Positions 1-9,560 of a stretch of 10,652 nucleotides of DNA are shown here, in pieces. The notes under the pieces are model-generated. The model was not told the origin of the DNA and did not search any database. It was given only the letters and a program-made list of their open reading frames with translations. The position numbers and the translations under genes were made by a program. The DNA comes from Alphaproteobacteria bacterium. Lineage in GTDB: Bacteria > Pseudomonadota > Alphaproteobacteria > ATCC43930 > CGMCC-115725. How positions within the stretch are numbered: position 1 is the first letter of the stretch; every line of letters begins with the position of its first letter. Where the stretch lies: NCBI GenBank assembly GCA_005884825.1, contig VAZT01000232.1, positions 1 through 10,652 on the forward strand, read 5' to 3'.

Positions 1-178
1 AACGCATTCAACTGAAGGCTCCTCTCCCGCACCGGGGGATAGGGGGGACCAAGCCCCCACGGGTCCGCGCGAGGCGCGGCCCGAGGACAGGCTCCGGGCG
101 TGGTGGGTAAGGGCAGCGCCAGCTTCCATACCGACCTTACCTCCCCAATCCCCCCGATGGGCGGAGGGGGCACCATAG
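1..178. other. Non-coding region upstream of dnaG
   Basis: I see no convincing gene here. The stretch contains several GC-rich inverted repeats: GGGGG at 43-47 can pair with CCCCC at 54-58, CCGCGC at 65-70 pairs perfectly with GCGCGG at 74-79 over a 3-base loop, and GCCCG at 79-83 pairs with CGGGC at 95-99. None is followed by a T run, so none looks like a standard intrinsic terminator. Frame 2 is open from base 2 to a TAG at 176-178, but the translation is rich in Pro, Ala and Arg and resembles no domain I know. I could not identify a clear -35/-10 pair for dnaG. A structured leader, or the end of an upstream unit, remains possible. Confidence 0.5.
140..167 (+). promoter_or_regulatory. dnaG ribosome-binding site, possibly in a hairpin
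   Basis: GGAGG at 163-167 lies 11 bases before the GTG start at 179 and is the only good Shine-Dalgarno sequence there, so it supports that start. CCTCC at 140-144 is its exact complement, and a run of six C (150-155) could pair with the G run at 166-170. Either pairing would hide the ribosome-binding site. The motifs are seen directly; regulation by folding is inference. Confidence 0.5.
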
Positions 179-1861
179 GTGGCGTTTCCGCCGGGCTTTC
201 TCGACGAGCTGCGTAGTCGAATTTCGCTTTCTGGCCTCATCGCTCGGCGGGTCAAGCTGGTCCGCCGGGGGCGCGAGTTTGCCGGATTGTGTCCGTTTCA
301 CCACGAGAAGACGCCGTCTTTTTACGTCGTCGAGGACAAATCCTTTTTTCATTGTTTCGGCTGCGGCGCCCATGGAGATGCGATCGGGTTCGCCATGCGG
401 GCCGACAACCTCGACTTCATCGAGGCCGTCGAGAAGCTGGCGGGGGAGGCGGGGCTGGCTGTCCCGCAGGCGACGCCACAGGAGCGGGAACGGGCGCGGC
501 GGCAAAAAACCCTGCTCGAAGCGACCGAGGCTGCAGCAGCTTTTTACGAGGAGCGGCTGTGGGCGCCCACCGGGGCCCGCGCACGCGAATACCTGCAAAC
601 ACGCGGGCTAGATCCGGAGACAATCCGACGCTTCCGTCTGGGCTGGGCACCTGATGATCGCCAGGCGCTGCGCCGCGCGCTCACCCCCGAATTTCCCGAC
701 GCGCTGTTGATCGAGGCGGGGCTGCTGCGCCGACCGGCCGAGGGGGAAGCGTCCGACTATTTCCGCAACCGGCTGATGTTTCCGATCGGCGACCGCGCCG
801 GCCGGGTCATCGCCTTTGGCGGCCGGGTCCTCGGCGATGGGCAGCCCAAATATCTGAACTCGCCGGACAGCGCGCTCTTCGAAAAAGGACGGGTATTGTA
901 CGGCTGGTCGGCGGCTCGGGCGACTGTCATCCGAGAGAAAGAGGACGGCCCGGGAGCGATCGTCACCGAAGGGTACATGGACGTGATCGCGCTCCACCAG
1001 GCGGGCTTCGCGACGGCGGTGGCGCCGCTCGGAACCGCGCTGACCGAATTCCAGCTGCACGAGCTTTGGCGCCTGACGGCCGAGCCCATACTCTGTTTTG
1101 ACGGAGATGCGGCGGGGCAGCGTGCCGCCGCCCGGGCGATGCGGCGGGCTCTGCCGCTGTTGCGCCCGGGTCAGAGCCTGCGCTTTGCCGGCCTTCCCGC
1201 GGGAGAGGATCCGGATTCGGTAATTCGGCAGGCGGGGCGGGGTACTTTCGACCAAATCCTTGCCGGGGCGCGGCCGCTCTCGACCGTGCTTTGGGAGAGC
1301 GAGTTTGGCGCGGGCCGGCTGGACACGCCGGAACGTCGCGCCGCTCTCGAGCGCCGACTGATGGACCATATCGGCCTTATTGCCGACCGCACGGTTCAGG
1401 CCGAGTATCGACGCTTCCTGCGCGACCGGCTCTTCGATCTGGGACGACCGGCTCGGCCCGGCGCTCGGCATTTGCCTCGCCTTCGGCCGAGTTTCGTGCG
1501 CGACGGACCGGAGCCTCCACCTCGCTCCGGAGGACGAATACAGCGGCTGGATGCTGGTGGATCGGGGCTTGACGCCCGCGCGTTCCAACAACACCTTGTC
1601 GAGAACGGGCTTGCGGCGACCGTGGAGAGATTACTCTTGCCTTCGGTCGACACAACTTTCCTGGTCCGGTGTTCCGACCCGATCTCCGCGCGCAAGGAGT
1701 GGGTTCGTGTGACCAGGATGCTCACGGGAGGCGATCGCTGCGCTTTGGCCGAAGCCACGGACGACCTGATCAGCGACACCTGCCCGGAGAGCTGGGAACG
1801 GTTTCTGATTGCCAGAGAGAGAGCCTTGCACGAGGGGTTGCGGGGTGAGGACGAGACCTGA
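179..1861 (+). CDS. dnaG: DNA primase DnaG
   Basis: This primase makes the RNA primers for lagging-strand DNA synthesis and works with the replicative helicase DnaB. The N-terminal zinc-binding domain is clear: CPFHHEKTPSF gives Cys38 and His41, and CFGCG gives Cys59 and Cys62. The catalytic core follows, with the TOPRIM motif EGYMD (Glu264 to Asp268) and FDGDAAG (Asp308, Asp310), which hold the catalytic metals. The start is GTG at 179: the N-terminus MAFPPGFLDELRSR matches the usual alphaproteobacterial start, and GGAGG lies upstream. At 560 residues it is on the short side. The part after about residue 435, where the helicase-interaction domain should be, is compact and diverged, with an Arg/Pro-rich linker, but it stays in one open frame to the stop. 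The gene lies 106 bases before rpoD, as in the classical macromolecular synthesis operon but without rpsU. The identity is very sure. Confidence 0.97.
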   Translation: MAFPPGFLDELRSRISLSGLIARRVKLVRRGREFAGLCPFHHEKTPSFYVVEDKSFFHCFGCGAHGDAIGFAMRADNLDFIEAVEKLAGEAGLAVPQATPQERERARRQKTLLEATEAAAAFYEERLWAPTGARAREYLQTRGLDPETIRRFRLGWAPDDRQALRRALTPEFPDALLIEAGLLRRPAEGEASDYFRNRLMFPIGDRAGRVIAFGGRVLGDGQPKYLNSPDSALFEKGRVLYGWSAARATVIREKEDGPGAIVTEGYMDVIALHQAGFATAVAPLGTALTEFQLHELWRLTAEPILCFDGDAAGQRAAARAMRRALPLLRPGQSLRFAGLPAGEDPDSVIRQAGRGTFDQILAGARPLSTVLWESEFGAGRLDTPERRAALERRLMDHIGLIADRTVQAEYRRFLRDRLFDLGRPARPGARHLPRLRPSFVRDGPEPPPRSGGRIQRLDAGGSGLDARAFQQHLVENGLAATVERLLLPSVDTTFLVRCSDPISARKEWVRVTRMLTGGDRCALAEATDDLISDTCPESWERFLIARERALHEGLRGEDET

Positions 1862-1967
1862 CCCGACGGTACCTCGCCGAAGATTGTCTGCGGCCCTAGA
1901 TCGGGTTGCTCCTGTATTCGTGCCCTGACTGGTGGGGCGAGTGTGAAATCTCTTTAGGGATGGTGGA

Positions 1968-4001
<2,034 letters not shown>

Positions 4002-4007
4002 GCTTTG

Positions 4008-4084
4008 GGGCCCGTAGTTCAGTTGGTTAGAACACGCCGCTCATAACGGTGGAGTCGCAGGTTCGAATCCTGCCGGGCCTACCA
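4008..4084 (+). tRNA. tRNA with anticodon CAU, probably tRNA-Ile2
   Basis: The sequence folds into a full cloverleaf. The acceptor stem is GGGCCCG (4008-4014) with CGGGCCT (4074-4080), the D stem GTTC/GAAC, the anticodon loop CTCATAA (4040-4046, anticodon CAU), and the T arm GCAGG-TTCGAAT-CCTGC. Discriminator A is at 4081 and CCA is encoded at 4082-4084. Bacterial CAU tRNAs are initiator Met, elongator Met or Ile2, the last being modified by TilS to read AUA. Initiator is unlikely because there is no C1-A72 mismatch. Acceptor pairs C4-G69 and C5-G68 plus A37-A38 fit features known for TilS substrates, so Ile2 is preferred; elongator Met cannot be excluded. The first pair is a G1-U72 wobble, which is unusual. 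The 3' half overlaps the antisense DUF3618 gene. Confidence 0.93.
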
Positions 4085-4538
4085 CTTCAGTGGAGTACTC
4101 CTGGTCGGCAGTCTCCTCGACCAGTATTGGCTCCGCTGGCCCGGCCGCATCGGGGAAAGCAGCAGCGGAGTTCGGCATTTCACCCAGCTCGACCTCTTCC
4201 GCCGGCATCTCGCCAAAGCTGGCGGGTGTCTCCGGCTGGTAGCTGCGTCGGCGGAGCAGAAAGAGCCAGCCCAGACCGGTGGCGATCAAGGCCAACGGGA
4301 TCGCGTAAGCCCAGGTCTGGGTGCGGAGGGAACCCGGGGCCGGGTCGAGAGAGCTGCGCAACAGCTCGGTGCTCCTTTCGAGCATCCGCTGAGGGGCCAG
4401 CTCCCGCTCCAGCGCTTCGATTGTGGCACTCAGCCGGACACGGGTACGCGCAATGTCTTCCTCTATCGCCTGTGGCGGCTTGTTTTCGTCATCGGCAACG
4501 GGCCGAGTCACCGTTGTACGATCGATCGACTGATCCAT
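4041..4538 (-). CDS. DUF3618 small membrane protein
   Basis: A 165-residue protein of unknown function with a DUF3618-type motif, EEDIARTRVRLSATIEALE, at about residues 26-44. One membrane helix follows at about 76-95 (YAIPLALIATGLGWLFLL), then RRR and an acidic, Pro/Ala-rich tail. It is probably an inner-membrane protein. Its role is not established; family members often sit near envelope-stress genes. An in-frame TTG lies at 4553, but I chose ATG at 4538 because AAGGA lies 7 bases before it. The last 14 residues (152-165, ending GPAGFEPATPPL) are encoded antisense to the tRNA, and the stop codon is the complement of TCA in the anticodon loop. Database matches to that tail reflect tRNA antisense rather than shared function. 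It lies 92 bases behind the pump gene on the same strand and may be read from the same transcript or its own promoter. Confidence 0.8.
   Translation of the reverse strand: MDQSIDRTTVTRPVADDENKPPQAIEEDIARTRVRLSATIEALERELAPQRMLERSTELLRSSLDPAPGSLRTQTWAYAIPLALIATGLGWLFLLRRRSYQPETPASFGEMPAEEVELGEMPNSAAAFPDAAGPAEPILVEETADQEYSTEVVGPAGFEPATPPL
4101..4124 (+). terminator. Hairpin behind the tRNA, possible terminator
   Basis: CTGGTCG (4101-4107) and CGACCAG (4118-4124) form a perfect 7-base-pair stem with a 10-base loop, 17 bases after the tRNA CCA end. Only TATTGG follows instead of a T run, so termination is doubtful. It also lies inside the coding sequence of the antisense DUF3618 gene, so the repeat may be coincidental. 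Confidence 0.22.
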
Positions 4539-4545
4539 GCCGCAT

Positions 4546-4551
4546 TCCTTC
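4546..4551 (-). promoter_or_regulatory. Ribosome-binding site of the DUF3618 gene
   Basis: GAAGGA on the - strand ends seven bases before the ATG at 4538. This spacing makes ATG 4538 the better start. The in-frame TTG at 4553 lies upstream of this site and has no comparable one of its own. Confidence 0.6.
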
Positions 4552-4565
4552 AATCTGCTACCGAT

Positions 4566-4607
4566 AAAAACGCCGACCCGCCTATCCGGTTCCGGTCCCG
4601 GCCGGAT
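4566..4607 (-). terminator. Hairpin plus T run behind the RND pump gene
   Basis: Read on the - strand, ATCCGG and CCGGAT (4602-4607 with 4584-4589) pair, extendable by two G-U pairs, around a GC-rich loop. Thirteen bases later comes TTTTT (4570-4566). The distance from stem to T run is too long for a standard intrinsic terminator, so at most it attenuates reading into the DUF3618 gene. Confidence 0.25.
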
Positions 4608-4630
4608 CGGCCGAGCAGCGGGCTAACGGC

Positions 4631-7600
4631 TCACGAGACCTGGGCGATCTCGCGCACCCGGCTCGACTGCGTGGCGGCGAGGTGATCCTTCGCCAGCACG
4701 GTATAGACGGCGGGCAGCACGAACAACGTGAACAGGGTGCCGATCGACATCCCGGCGACGACCACCACGCCGATCGAGAAGCGGCTGGCAGCGCCGGCAC
4801 CGGTCGCGATCAGCAATGGCACAAGCCCGACGACCATAGCGGCCGTCGTCATCAGGATCGGCCGCAAGCGGACGCGAGCGGCTTGCTCGATTGCACGCCT
4901 TCGATCGAGCTTCTCGCGCAGCTGCAATGTATTGGCGAATTCAACCATCAGAATGCCGTGCTTGCTGATGAGGCCAATAAGGGTGACGAGCCCGACCTGG
5001 GTGTAAATGTTCATTGTCGCGAGGCCGAAGAACAGCGGCATCAACGCCCCGCACATCGACATCGGCACGCTGACGAGGATGACCAGCGGGTCTCGCAAGC
5101 TCTCGAATTGCGCTGCCAGCACGAGAAATATCACGATCAGCGCGAACACGAAGGTGATCGTCAGCTGGTTGCCTTCCCGCACGTATTGGCGCGTGTCGGA
5201 GAGGTAGTCGTGGCTGAAGCCGGCCGGCAAGTCCCTGGTCTGCGTCTCGAGAAAATCGACGGCCTGACCCATTGTCACCCCGGGCATCGGCACGGCCTGA
5301 AACGTCGCCGAGTTCAGCTGATTGTACTGGGTCAGCGAATTGGGTTGGGTGTCCATCCCGACACTCACAAGATTGGACAGCGGCACCGGCTGTCCCGACG
5401 GCGTCGTAACGTAGTATTGTGTCAATGTCTCCGGCGTCAGGCGGTCCGCCCGTGGCACTTGCGGTATCACTTCGTAAGACCGGCCACCGAGATTGAACCG
5501 GTTGACGTAATTCTCGCCGACCAGCAGTGCCAACGTGTCGCCGATCGACTGCATGGTAAGCCCGAGCTCGTTGACCTTCGAGCGGTCTATCTTGACCTGA
5601 ATTGTCGGCTGGTTGAAGTCGAGATCGCTGTCGGTGACGATAAACAGGCCGCTCTTGCGTGCCGCCGCCTTGATCTTGTCCATCGCCAAGTAGATGTCCC
5701 TGTACCCGCCGGTCGAATAAATCACCATCTGAACCGGAAGGCCGCCGATCGATCCCGGCAGTGGCGGCAGCGAGAAAACAAAGGCGTTCATCCCTTCGAC
5801 GGCTGACGCCTTGCGCTGCATCAAGGGCTTGAGCTGCTGCGCCGAACGCGAGCGCTCGCCCCAGGGCTTGAGGATTGCGCCGGCAATCCCTTGGTTGGGT
5901 CCGAACCGGCCATTGACAATGAAGCGCAGGTCGGTCTCGGGGAACGAGCCAAAGGCCTGGTCGAGCTTGTCGGTGTAGGCCTCCTGGTAATCGAGATTGG
6001 AATATTGCGGCGCTTTGGTCAGTGCGAAGAGGACCCCCTGGTCCTCTTCGGGAGCGAGCTCGGCCTTTGTGTTCATGTACATAAAGACAAGGCTGGCAAA
6101 CACCGCCGCGGCGAACAGCGCGGTCACCGGGCGATAATCCAGCGAGCGCTCCAGCTTGCGCCCGTACCACTCGGCCAAGCGGGAAAAGACGCGGTCGATC
6201 AGGTGAACAAAACGGCCGTGCAGCATCTGGCGGGACAACAGCAGCGAACACATCATCGGCGACAAGGTCACCGCGACCACGCCGGAAATGATTACGGCCC
6301 CGGCCAACGTGAACGCGAATTCGCGGAACAACGCGCCGGTGACGCCGCCGAGAAACCCGATCGGAGCGTAGACTGCCGCCAAGGTCAGGGTCATCGAGAT
6401 GACCGGGCCGGCGATCTCGCGGGCACCGATCAGGGCGGCTTGCGCCGGCGTGAGGCCCTCCTCGATGTGGCGATAGACGTTCTCGAGAACGACGATCGCG
6501 TCGTCGACGACCAAGCCTATCGCCAGCACCATCGCGAGCAAGGTCAACAGGTTCAGGCTGAAGCCGAGCGCCGCCATGATAATCCCGGCGCCGACCAGCG
6601 ACAGCGGGATTGTCACGACCGGAATCAGCACCGCACGCAGGCTGCCGAGGAACAGGAAAATCACCCCGATCACAATGACGACCGCGGCGGCGAGCGTAAA
6701 TTTGACCTCGTCGATCGACGCCTGAATGAACTTGGTCGAATCGTAGGCAACCTGCATTTTGACCGACGGCGGCAGGTTGCGTTCGATCTCTGGCAGCAGT
6801 GCCCGAATACCCGCCACCAGTGACAACGGGTTGCCGGTCGGGGTCGCCTGGACGCCGATGAACACGGCGTGCTGACCGTTCATCTCGATGCTCGAGGTCC
6901 AGCTCTGAGCATTCAGATCGACGCTGCCAATGTCCTCCATCCGCACGACTGCGCCGTCTTTCGCCTTGACCACCATCTTGTTGAACTGCTGGATGTCGGC
7001 GAGCCCGGTATCGGCGTTGATGTTGGTGACCGTGAAATAGCCTTTGGCTTGGCCCGGCGCCGATTGGAAGTTATTGGCGCGAATCGCGGCGGCCACATCG
7101 CTGGCGGAAATCCCCCGCGCCGCCATCCGCACCGGGTCGAGCCAGAGCCGCATCGCAAAGGTCTGCCCGCCGAGAATGTCGGCCGAAGCGACGCCATCGA
7201 CCGTGGCGAGCAGCGGTTGCACGACGCGGGTCAGGTAATCGGAGATCGCCGCGCTCGACAACTCCGGGCTGGCGAAGCCGATATACATGACTGCCGTGGT
7301 TTGCCCGGTCGATTTGATAATGACCGGGTCCTGCGATTCTTTCGGGAGCTGGAATTTGACCTGCTGGACCTTCGCCATGATGTCGGTCAATGCCTGGCTC
7401 GGGTCGTAATTGAGCCGGATATAGGCGGTAACCGTGCTCGTTCCCTGGATCGATGACGCCGTCAGGTAATCGATGCCCTCGGCGGTCGACACCGCTTGCG
7501 AAATCGGCGTCGTGATGAAGCCCTGCATCAAATCGGGCGAAGCGCCCGGGTAGAGCGTCGTGACTGTGATCGTCGTGTTCGACAGTTTCGGGTATTGGCG

Positions 7601-7702
7601 AATCTGCAGGCCGGTCATCGCCTTGAGACCGATCAACAGGATCAAGAGGCTCACGACCAGCGCCAGCACCGGCCGGCGGATGAAAATGTCGGTAAAGGAC
7701 AT
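4631..7702 (-). CDS. RND multidrug efflux pump, inner-membrane subunit (HAE1/AcrB family)
   Basis: This is the proton-driven subunit of a tripartite efflux pump. It forms a trimer in the inner membrane, binds drugs in its periplasmic porter domain and passes them to an outer-membrane channel. Its 1023 residues are full length for the family. The start MSFTDIFIRRPVLALVVSLL (first membrane helix) is typical. The proton-relay residues are present: Asp400 and Asp401 in GLVVDDAIVVLENV of helix 4, and Lys914 in ISKHGILMVEFAN of helix 10, matching AcrB Asp407, Asp408 and Lys940. Two halves, each a periplasmic loop plus a helix bundle, are visible. It lacks the CzcA-type metal-pump signatures I would expect, so hydrophobic or amphiphilic drugs are the likely substrates. 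In overall sequence it reminds me of MexW/MexF-like pumps. Only three bases separate it from the adaptor gene stop, so translation is probably coupled. The substrate is unknown. Confidence 0.96.
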   Translation of the reverse strand: MSFTDIFIRRPVLALVVSLLILLIGLKAMTGLQIRQYPKLSNTTITVTTLYPGASPDLMQGFITTPISQAVSTAEGIDYLTASSIQGTSTVTAYIRLNYDPSQALTDIMAKVQQVKFQLPKESQDPVIIKSTGQTTAVMYIGFASPELSSAAISDYLTRVVQPLLATVDGVASADILGGQTFAMRLWLDPVRMAARGISASDVAAAIRANNFQSAPGQAKGYFTVTNINADTGLADIQQFNKMVVKAKDGAVVRMEDIGSVDLNAQSWTSSIEMNGQHAVFIGVQATPTGNPLSLVAGIRALLPEIERNLPPSVKMQVAYDSTKFIQASIDEVKFTLAAAVVIVIGVIFLFLGSLRAVLIPVVTIPLSLVGAGIIMAALGFSLNLLTLLAMVLAIGLVVDDAIVVLENVYRHIEEGLTPAQAALIGAREIAGPVISMTLTLAAVYAPIGFLGGVTGALFREFAFTLAGAVIISGVVAVTLSPMMCSLLLSRQMLHGRFVHLIDRVFSRLAEWYGRKLERSLDYRPVTALFAAAVFASLVFMYMNTKAELAPEEDQGVLFALTKAPQYSNLDYQEAYTDKLDQAFGSFPETDLRFIVNGRFGPNQGIAGAILKPWGERSRSAQQLKPLMQRKASAVEGMNAFVFSLPPLPGSIGGLPVQMVIYSTGGYRDIYLAMDKIKAAARKSGLFIVTDSDLDFNQPTIQVKIDRSKVNELGLTMQSIGDTLALLVGENYVNRFNLGGRSYEVIPQVPRADRLTPETLTQYYVTTPSGQPVPLSNLVSVGMDTQPNSLTQYNQLNSATFQAVPMPGVTMGQAVDFLETQTRDLPAGFSHDYLSDTRQYVREGNQLTITFVFALIVIFLVLAAQFESLRDPLVILVSVPMSMCGALMPLFFGLATMNIYTQVGLVTLIGLISKHGILMVEFANTLQLREKLDRRRAIEQAARVRLRPILMTTAAMVVGLVPLLIATGAGAASRFSIGVVVVAGMSIGTLFTLFVLPAVYTVLAKDHLAATQSSRVREIAQVS

Positions 7703-7705
7703 GTT

Positions 7706-8878
7706 TCAGTTCCGCGTCAGCGTTTCCGGCGGCTGCGGCGGTGGCGAGTTGCTGATCGCGACCTGCGCGCCGTTCTGAACCTTGACCTGACCTGCCGCGA
7801 CGACACGATCGCCAGGCTTCAGCCCGTCGAGGATCACCACGTTGTTGCCCCACCGCGCTCCGGTTTTTATCGGAGTGCGCGCCGCCTTGAGGATCGGATT
7901 TCCCTTGGCGTCCTTGCCGTCCTCGCGGATCACGTAAACGCTGTCGCCGTAGAGCGTATAGTCGACCGCGGTCTCGGGCAGCACCATCATGTCGGGTTGC
8001 GGCGGCAGCACCACCGCGGCATTGACGAACATGCCGGGCAGCAAAGCATTGTCGGGGTTCGGCATCGTCGCCTGGATCGTCATCGTCCGCGTATCGGCGC
8101 TGATCTGCGGCTCGATCGTCGTGATCTCCGCGCTGAAAGTGCGGCCGGGGAAGGCGTCGGCAGTGACGTTCACTTTCTGCCCGACCGAGATCTGCGCCCG
8201 CATCTGCGACGGCAGCGTGAAATTTATATAGAGCATCGACAGATCGGTCAGGGTGGCGATCCGGGCACCCGGAGTGAGGTATTGCCCGACCTCGATCTGT
8301 CTGGTGCCGAGCTGGCCTGAAAACGGGGCGCGAATCAGCTTTTGCGCGATCAGCGCCTCGGTCTTGATGATCATCGCCCGCGCCTGGTCGAGCTGGCTTT
8401 GTTTCTGATCGACGGTCTCCCGCGCCTCGAACTGACGCTGCGCGAGCTGGCTCGAGCGCTCCAATGTGGTTTTGGCCCAGCGCGCCTGCGCCTCGTAACT
8501 GGCAAGGTCGCCGCGGTCCGGATCATCGTTGATCTGAACAAGCGGGTCGCCGGCTTTAACCGTGGCTCCCGGCTCGAAGAAAATCTTCGTAACGCGCCCG
8601 CCCACTTCGGGATTTATCGTGACCTGATGGACGGCGGTTACCGACCCGATCCCGGTGGCAAAGCGCGGCACCGCCTCGGTCTTGACCTCGGCAGCGCTGA
8701 TTTGCGCGGGAGGCGGCTTGTTGCTCGCAAAATACGTCGCGATCGCTTGCTCGCGGAACCGGTTGAAACCGTAAAGGCCACCGAGCACGACCGCCAATAG
8801 CAGCCCGACGATTACCAGCCAAAGGACTGTCCTCGGTCTGCGTGTGGTGGCGCGTCCGATATCGCCCCGGTCGCGCAT
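7706..8878 (-). CDS. RND efflux periplasmic adaptor (membrane fusion protein)
   Basis: The adaptor links the RND pump to the outer-membrane channel. Of 390 residues, a signal anchor lies at about 18-38 (VLWLVIVGLLLAVVLGGLYGF region), without a lipobox, so it is anchored by a helix and not a lipid. The first half of the lipoyl domain is at about 83-118 (VGGRVTKIFFEPGATVKAGD). An alpha-helical hairpin rich in Gln and Glu follows at about 123-180, and the second lipoyl half at about 182-215 (IRAPFSGQLGTRQIEVGQYL). The beta-barrel is at about 216-290 and the membrane-proximal domain at about 296-375 (LPETAV, GLKPGDRVV). The C-terminus is Pro-rich. The short hairpin suggests a TolC/OprM-type partner, but no channel gene is present. 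ATG 8878 is the only plausible start before the anchor; it overlaps the repressor gene by 67 bases and has only a weak ribosome-binding site. Confidence 0.95.
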   Translation of the reverse strand: MRDRGDIGRATTRRPRTVLWLVIVGLLLAVVLGGLYGFNRFREQAIATYFASNKPPPAQISAAEVKTEAVPRFATGIGSVTAVHQVTINPEVGGRVTKIFFEPGATVKAGDPLVQINDDPDRGDLASYEAQARWAKTTLERSSQLAQRQFEARETVDQKQSQLDQARAMIIKTEALIAQKLIRAPFSGQLGTRQIEVGQYLTPGARIATLTDLSMLYINFTLPSQMRAQISVGQKVNVTADAFPGRTFSAEITTIEPQISADTRTMTIQATMPNPDNALLPGMFVNAAVVLPPQPDMMVLPETAVDYTLYGDSVYVIREDGKDAKGNPILKAARTPIKTGARWGNNVVILDGLKPGDRVVAAGQVKVQNGAQVAISNSPPPQPPETLTRN

Positions 8879-9552
8879 TGGAACGGGTGCTGCGCCGCGG
8901 CGGCAAGCGCCGACGCAATGGCCGCATCCCTCATACCGATGCCGCGCAGGATGAACCAGCTCGCCTCGTCGACCAGGTCCGAGACCGTGCCTTGATAGGG
9001 GACCGAGGCTCCGCCCGGCAGAAAGACAAAGGCCACCATCGCAACGACATGATGGCCAAGCCAGAACCGGTTCGCCGAGACGATCGGTTCAGGTTTCAGA
9101 TCGCCGCCAGCTGCCGCTGCCTCGATGGAAGCGACAAACAATGGGTTGACCCGCTCGAAGATCGTGTCGAACAGCTCCCGGGCATATTCCCCGTCTTCGA
9201 GAAAGCTATGCAACACCAAACGGAGACGCGTGTCGAGTTCGGCCCGGTCGGCGCCGCCCAGCAGAAAATAACGGACCATGAACGTGATCATATGGACTAG
9301 GGTGGCCGTCGATGGTTCGAGCGCGGCGAGCTGCTCGAGCGCCGGATCTCCTTCGCAGCCGAGCCGCAGGATCTCGCCGTAAAGATGCTTCTTGCTCGGA
9401 AAGTGCCGGAACAGCAGCGCCTCCGAAATGCCGGCTGCCTCGGCCAGCTCCTTGGTGGTCGTGCCGGCAAAGCCCTTGCGGGCGAAAAGCGGAACCGAGG
9501 CCGTGACGATCGCCTTGCGGCGCTCGTCGCTATCCAATCTGATCGTAGCCAT
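8812..9552 (-). CDS. TetR/AcrR-family transcriptional repressor
   Basis: This is the probable local repressor of the efflux operon. It has 246 residues. The N-terminal TetR DNA-binding domain is clear: helix 1 RRKAIVTASVPLFARKGF (11-28), then the helix-turn-helix TTTKELAEAAGISEALLFRH (31-50) and the typical FPSKKHLY. The rest is the variable helical ligand-binding and dimer domain, with a long hydrophobic C-terminal half and a Pro/His-rich tail. Such proteins release DNA when they bind a small hydrophobic ligand, often a pump substrate; that is inference here. It is the first gene of the unit and overlaps the adaptor gene by 67 bases in another frame. A perfect palindrome lies 10 bases before its ATG, which points to autoregulation. 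No ribosome-binding site is visible before ATG 9552, and no other start exists before helix 1. I do not recognise a named orthologue. Confidence 0.93.
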   Translation of the reverse strand: MATIRLDSDERRKAIVTASVPLFARKGFAGTTTKELAEAAGISEALLFRHFPSKKHLYGEILRLGCEGDPALEQLAALEPSTATLVHMITFMVRYFLLGGADRAELDTRLRLVLHSFLEDGEYARELFDTIFERVNPLFVASIEAAAAGGDLKPEPIVSANRFWLGHHVVAMVAFVFLPGGASVPYQGTVSDLVDEASWFILRGIGMRDAAIASALAAAAQHPFQCATGAISDAPPHADRGQSFGW

Positions 9553-9560
9553 CGGACGCA

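Noticed and set aside
2..178. Open frame 2 running from the window edge to TAG at 176-178, possibly the end of an upstream gene
   Set aside because: The sequence is Pro/Ala/Arg-rich with no family resemblance, and the DNA is full of inverted repeats typical of non-coding sequence. An upstream gene end cannot be excluded but is not supported.
608..1594. Long open frame of 328 codons on the - strand inside dnaG
   Set aside because: It is the antisense shadow of dnaG in GC-rich DNA; its translation is Arg/Pro-rich and shows no domain, while the + strand shows all DnaG motifs.
1862..1967. Separate rpoD promoter in the gap after dnaG
   Set aside because: TTGTCT (1884-1889) and TGTATT (1913-1918) are 23 bases apart, too far for a sigma-70 promoter; no better pair was found.
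4008..4084. Initiator tRNA-fMet
   Set aside because: Initiators have an unpaired C1-A72 end and three G-C pairs next to the anticodon loop; here the end is G1-U72 and the anticodon stem is CGCCG/CGGTG.
4682..8320. Long + strand open frames (374, 310, 195 and 274 codons) across the pump and adaptor genes
   Set aside because: They are antisense to genes with clear catalytic motifs; their translations are His-, Asp- and Arg-rich low-complexity sequence without recognisable domains.
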